Origin: Actinomycetota bacterium
GTDB lineage: Bacteria > Actinomycetota > Thermoleophilia > Gaiellales > Gaiellaceae
Assembly: GCA_005883235.1 (NCBI GenBank)
Contig: VAYE01000106.1
Location: forward strand, 1 to 9,765
DNA: 9,765 nucleotides
Direction: 5' to 3'
The translations under genes were made by a program, and so were the position numbers. The notes under the pieces are model-generated. The model had not been told where the DNA came from. It saw only the letters and a program-made list of their open reading frames with translations, and made no database searches. Below, piece after piece: positions 9,759 through 9,765 of the stretch (position 1 is its first letter; each line of letters begins with the position of its first letter).

Positions 9759-9765
9759 CGCCCCC

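Overview
The window is a dense, GC-rich stretch of bacterial chromosome with every recognisable gene on the minus strand, so transcription runs from high to low coordinates. The very high GC content, G/C-biased third codon positions, frequent GTG/TTG starts and the gene order rplM-rpsI-glmM (the order found in actinobacteria such as Mycobacterium) point to a high-GC actinobacterium. A deep lineage such as Thermoleophilia/Gaiellales is plausible but is inference. These are mostly housekeeping genes. I see no CRISPR array, IS element, phage gene, rRNA or tRNA.

The upstream block, in transcription order, is pyrF (OMP decarboxylase, 9758 to 8829), a small membrane-anchored LysM protein (8825 to 8472), a GNAT acetyltransferase (8479 to 7916), a secreted D-Ala-D-Ala carboxypeptidase (7905 to 6784), a shortened PfkB/1-phosphofructokinase-like gene (6743 to 5979), guaB (IMP dehydrogenase, 5929 to 4397), guaA (GMP synthase, 4410 to 2830) and a uracil-DNA glycosylase-superfamily gene (2839 to 2321). 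Most junctions overlap or are under 50 bp, so this may be one long transcriptional unit joining UMP synthesis, cell-wall remodelling, GMP synthesis and base-excision repair. A secreted protein of unknown function follows (2289 to 1513).

A non-coding spacer (1253-1512) holds two 99-bp direct repeats (period 101 bp), each folding into two hairpins, then a good extended -10 promoter and a leader hairpin for the ribosomal protein operon rplM-rpsI. That operon leads into glmM, which the window edge cuts off after about 132 codons.

The main points to check are: (1) guaA has no ATG/GTG/TTG that would include its conserved N-terminal motif, and appears to start at an ATT codon behind a perfect AAGGAGG, inside the end of guaB; (2) the tandem hairpin repeats between the two blocks; (3) the PfkB-like gene lacks the C-terminal region with the catalytic GxGD motif and ends in an unrelated basic tail; (4) a perfect 13-bp inverted repeat spans the end of the carboxypeptidase gene and the translation-initiation region of the PfkB-like gene. 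I do not see a clearly new multi-gene system.
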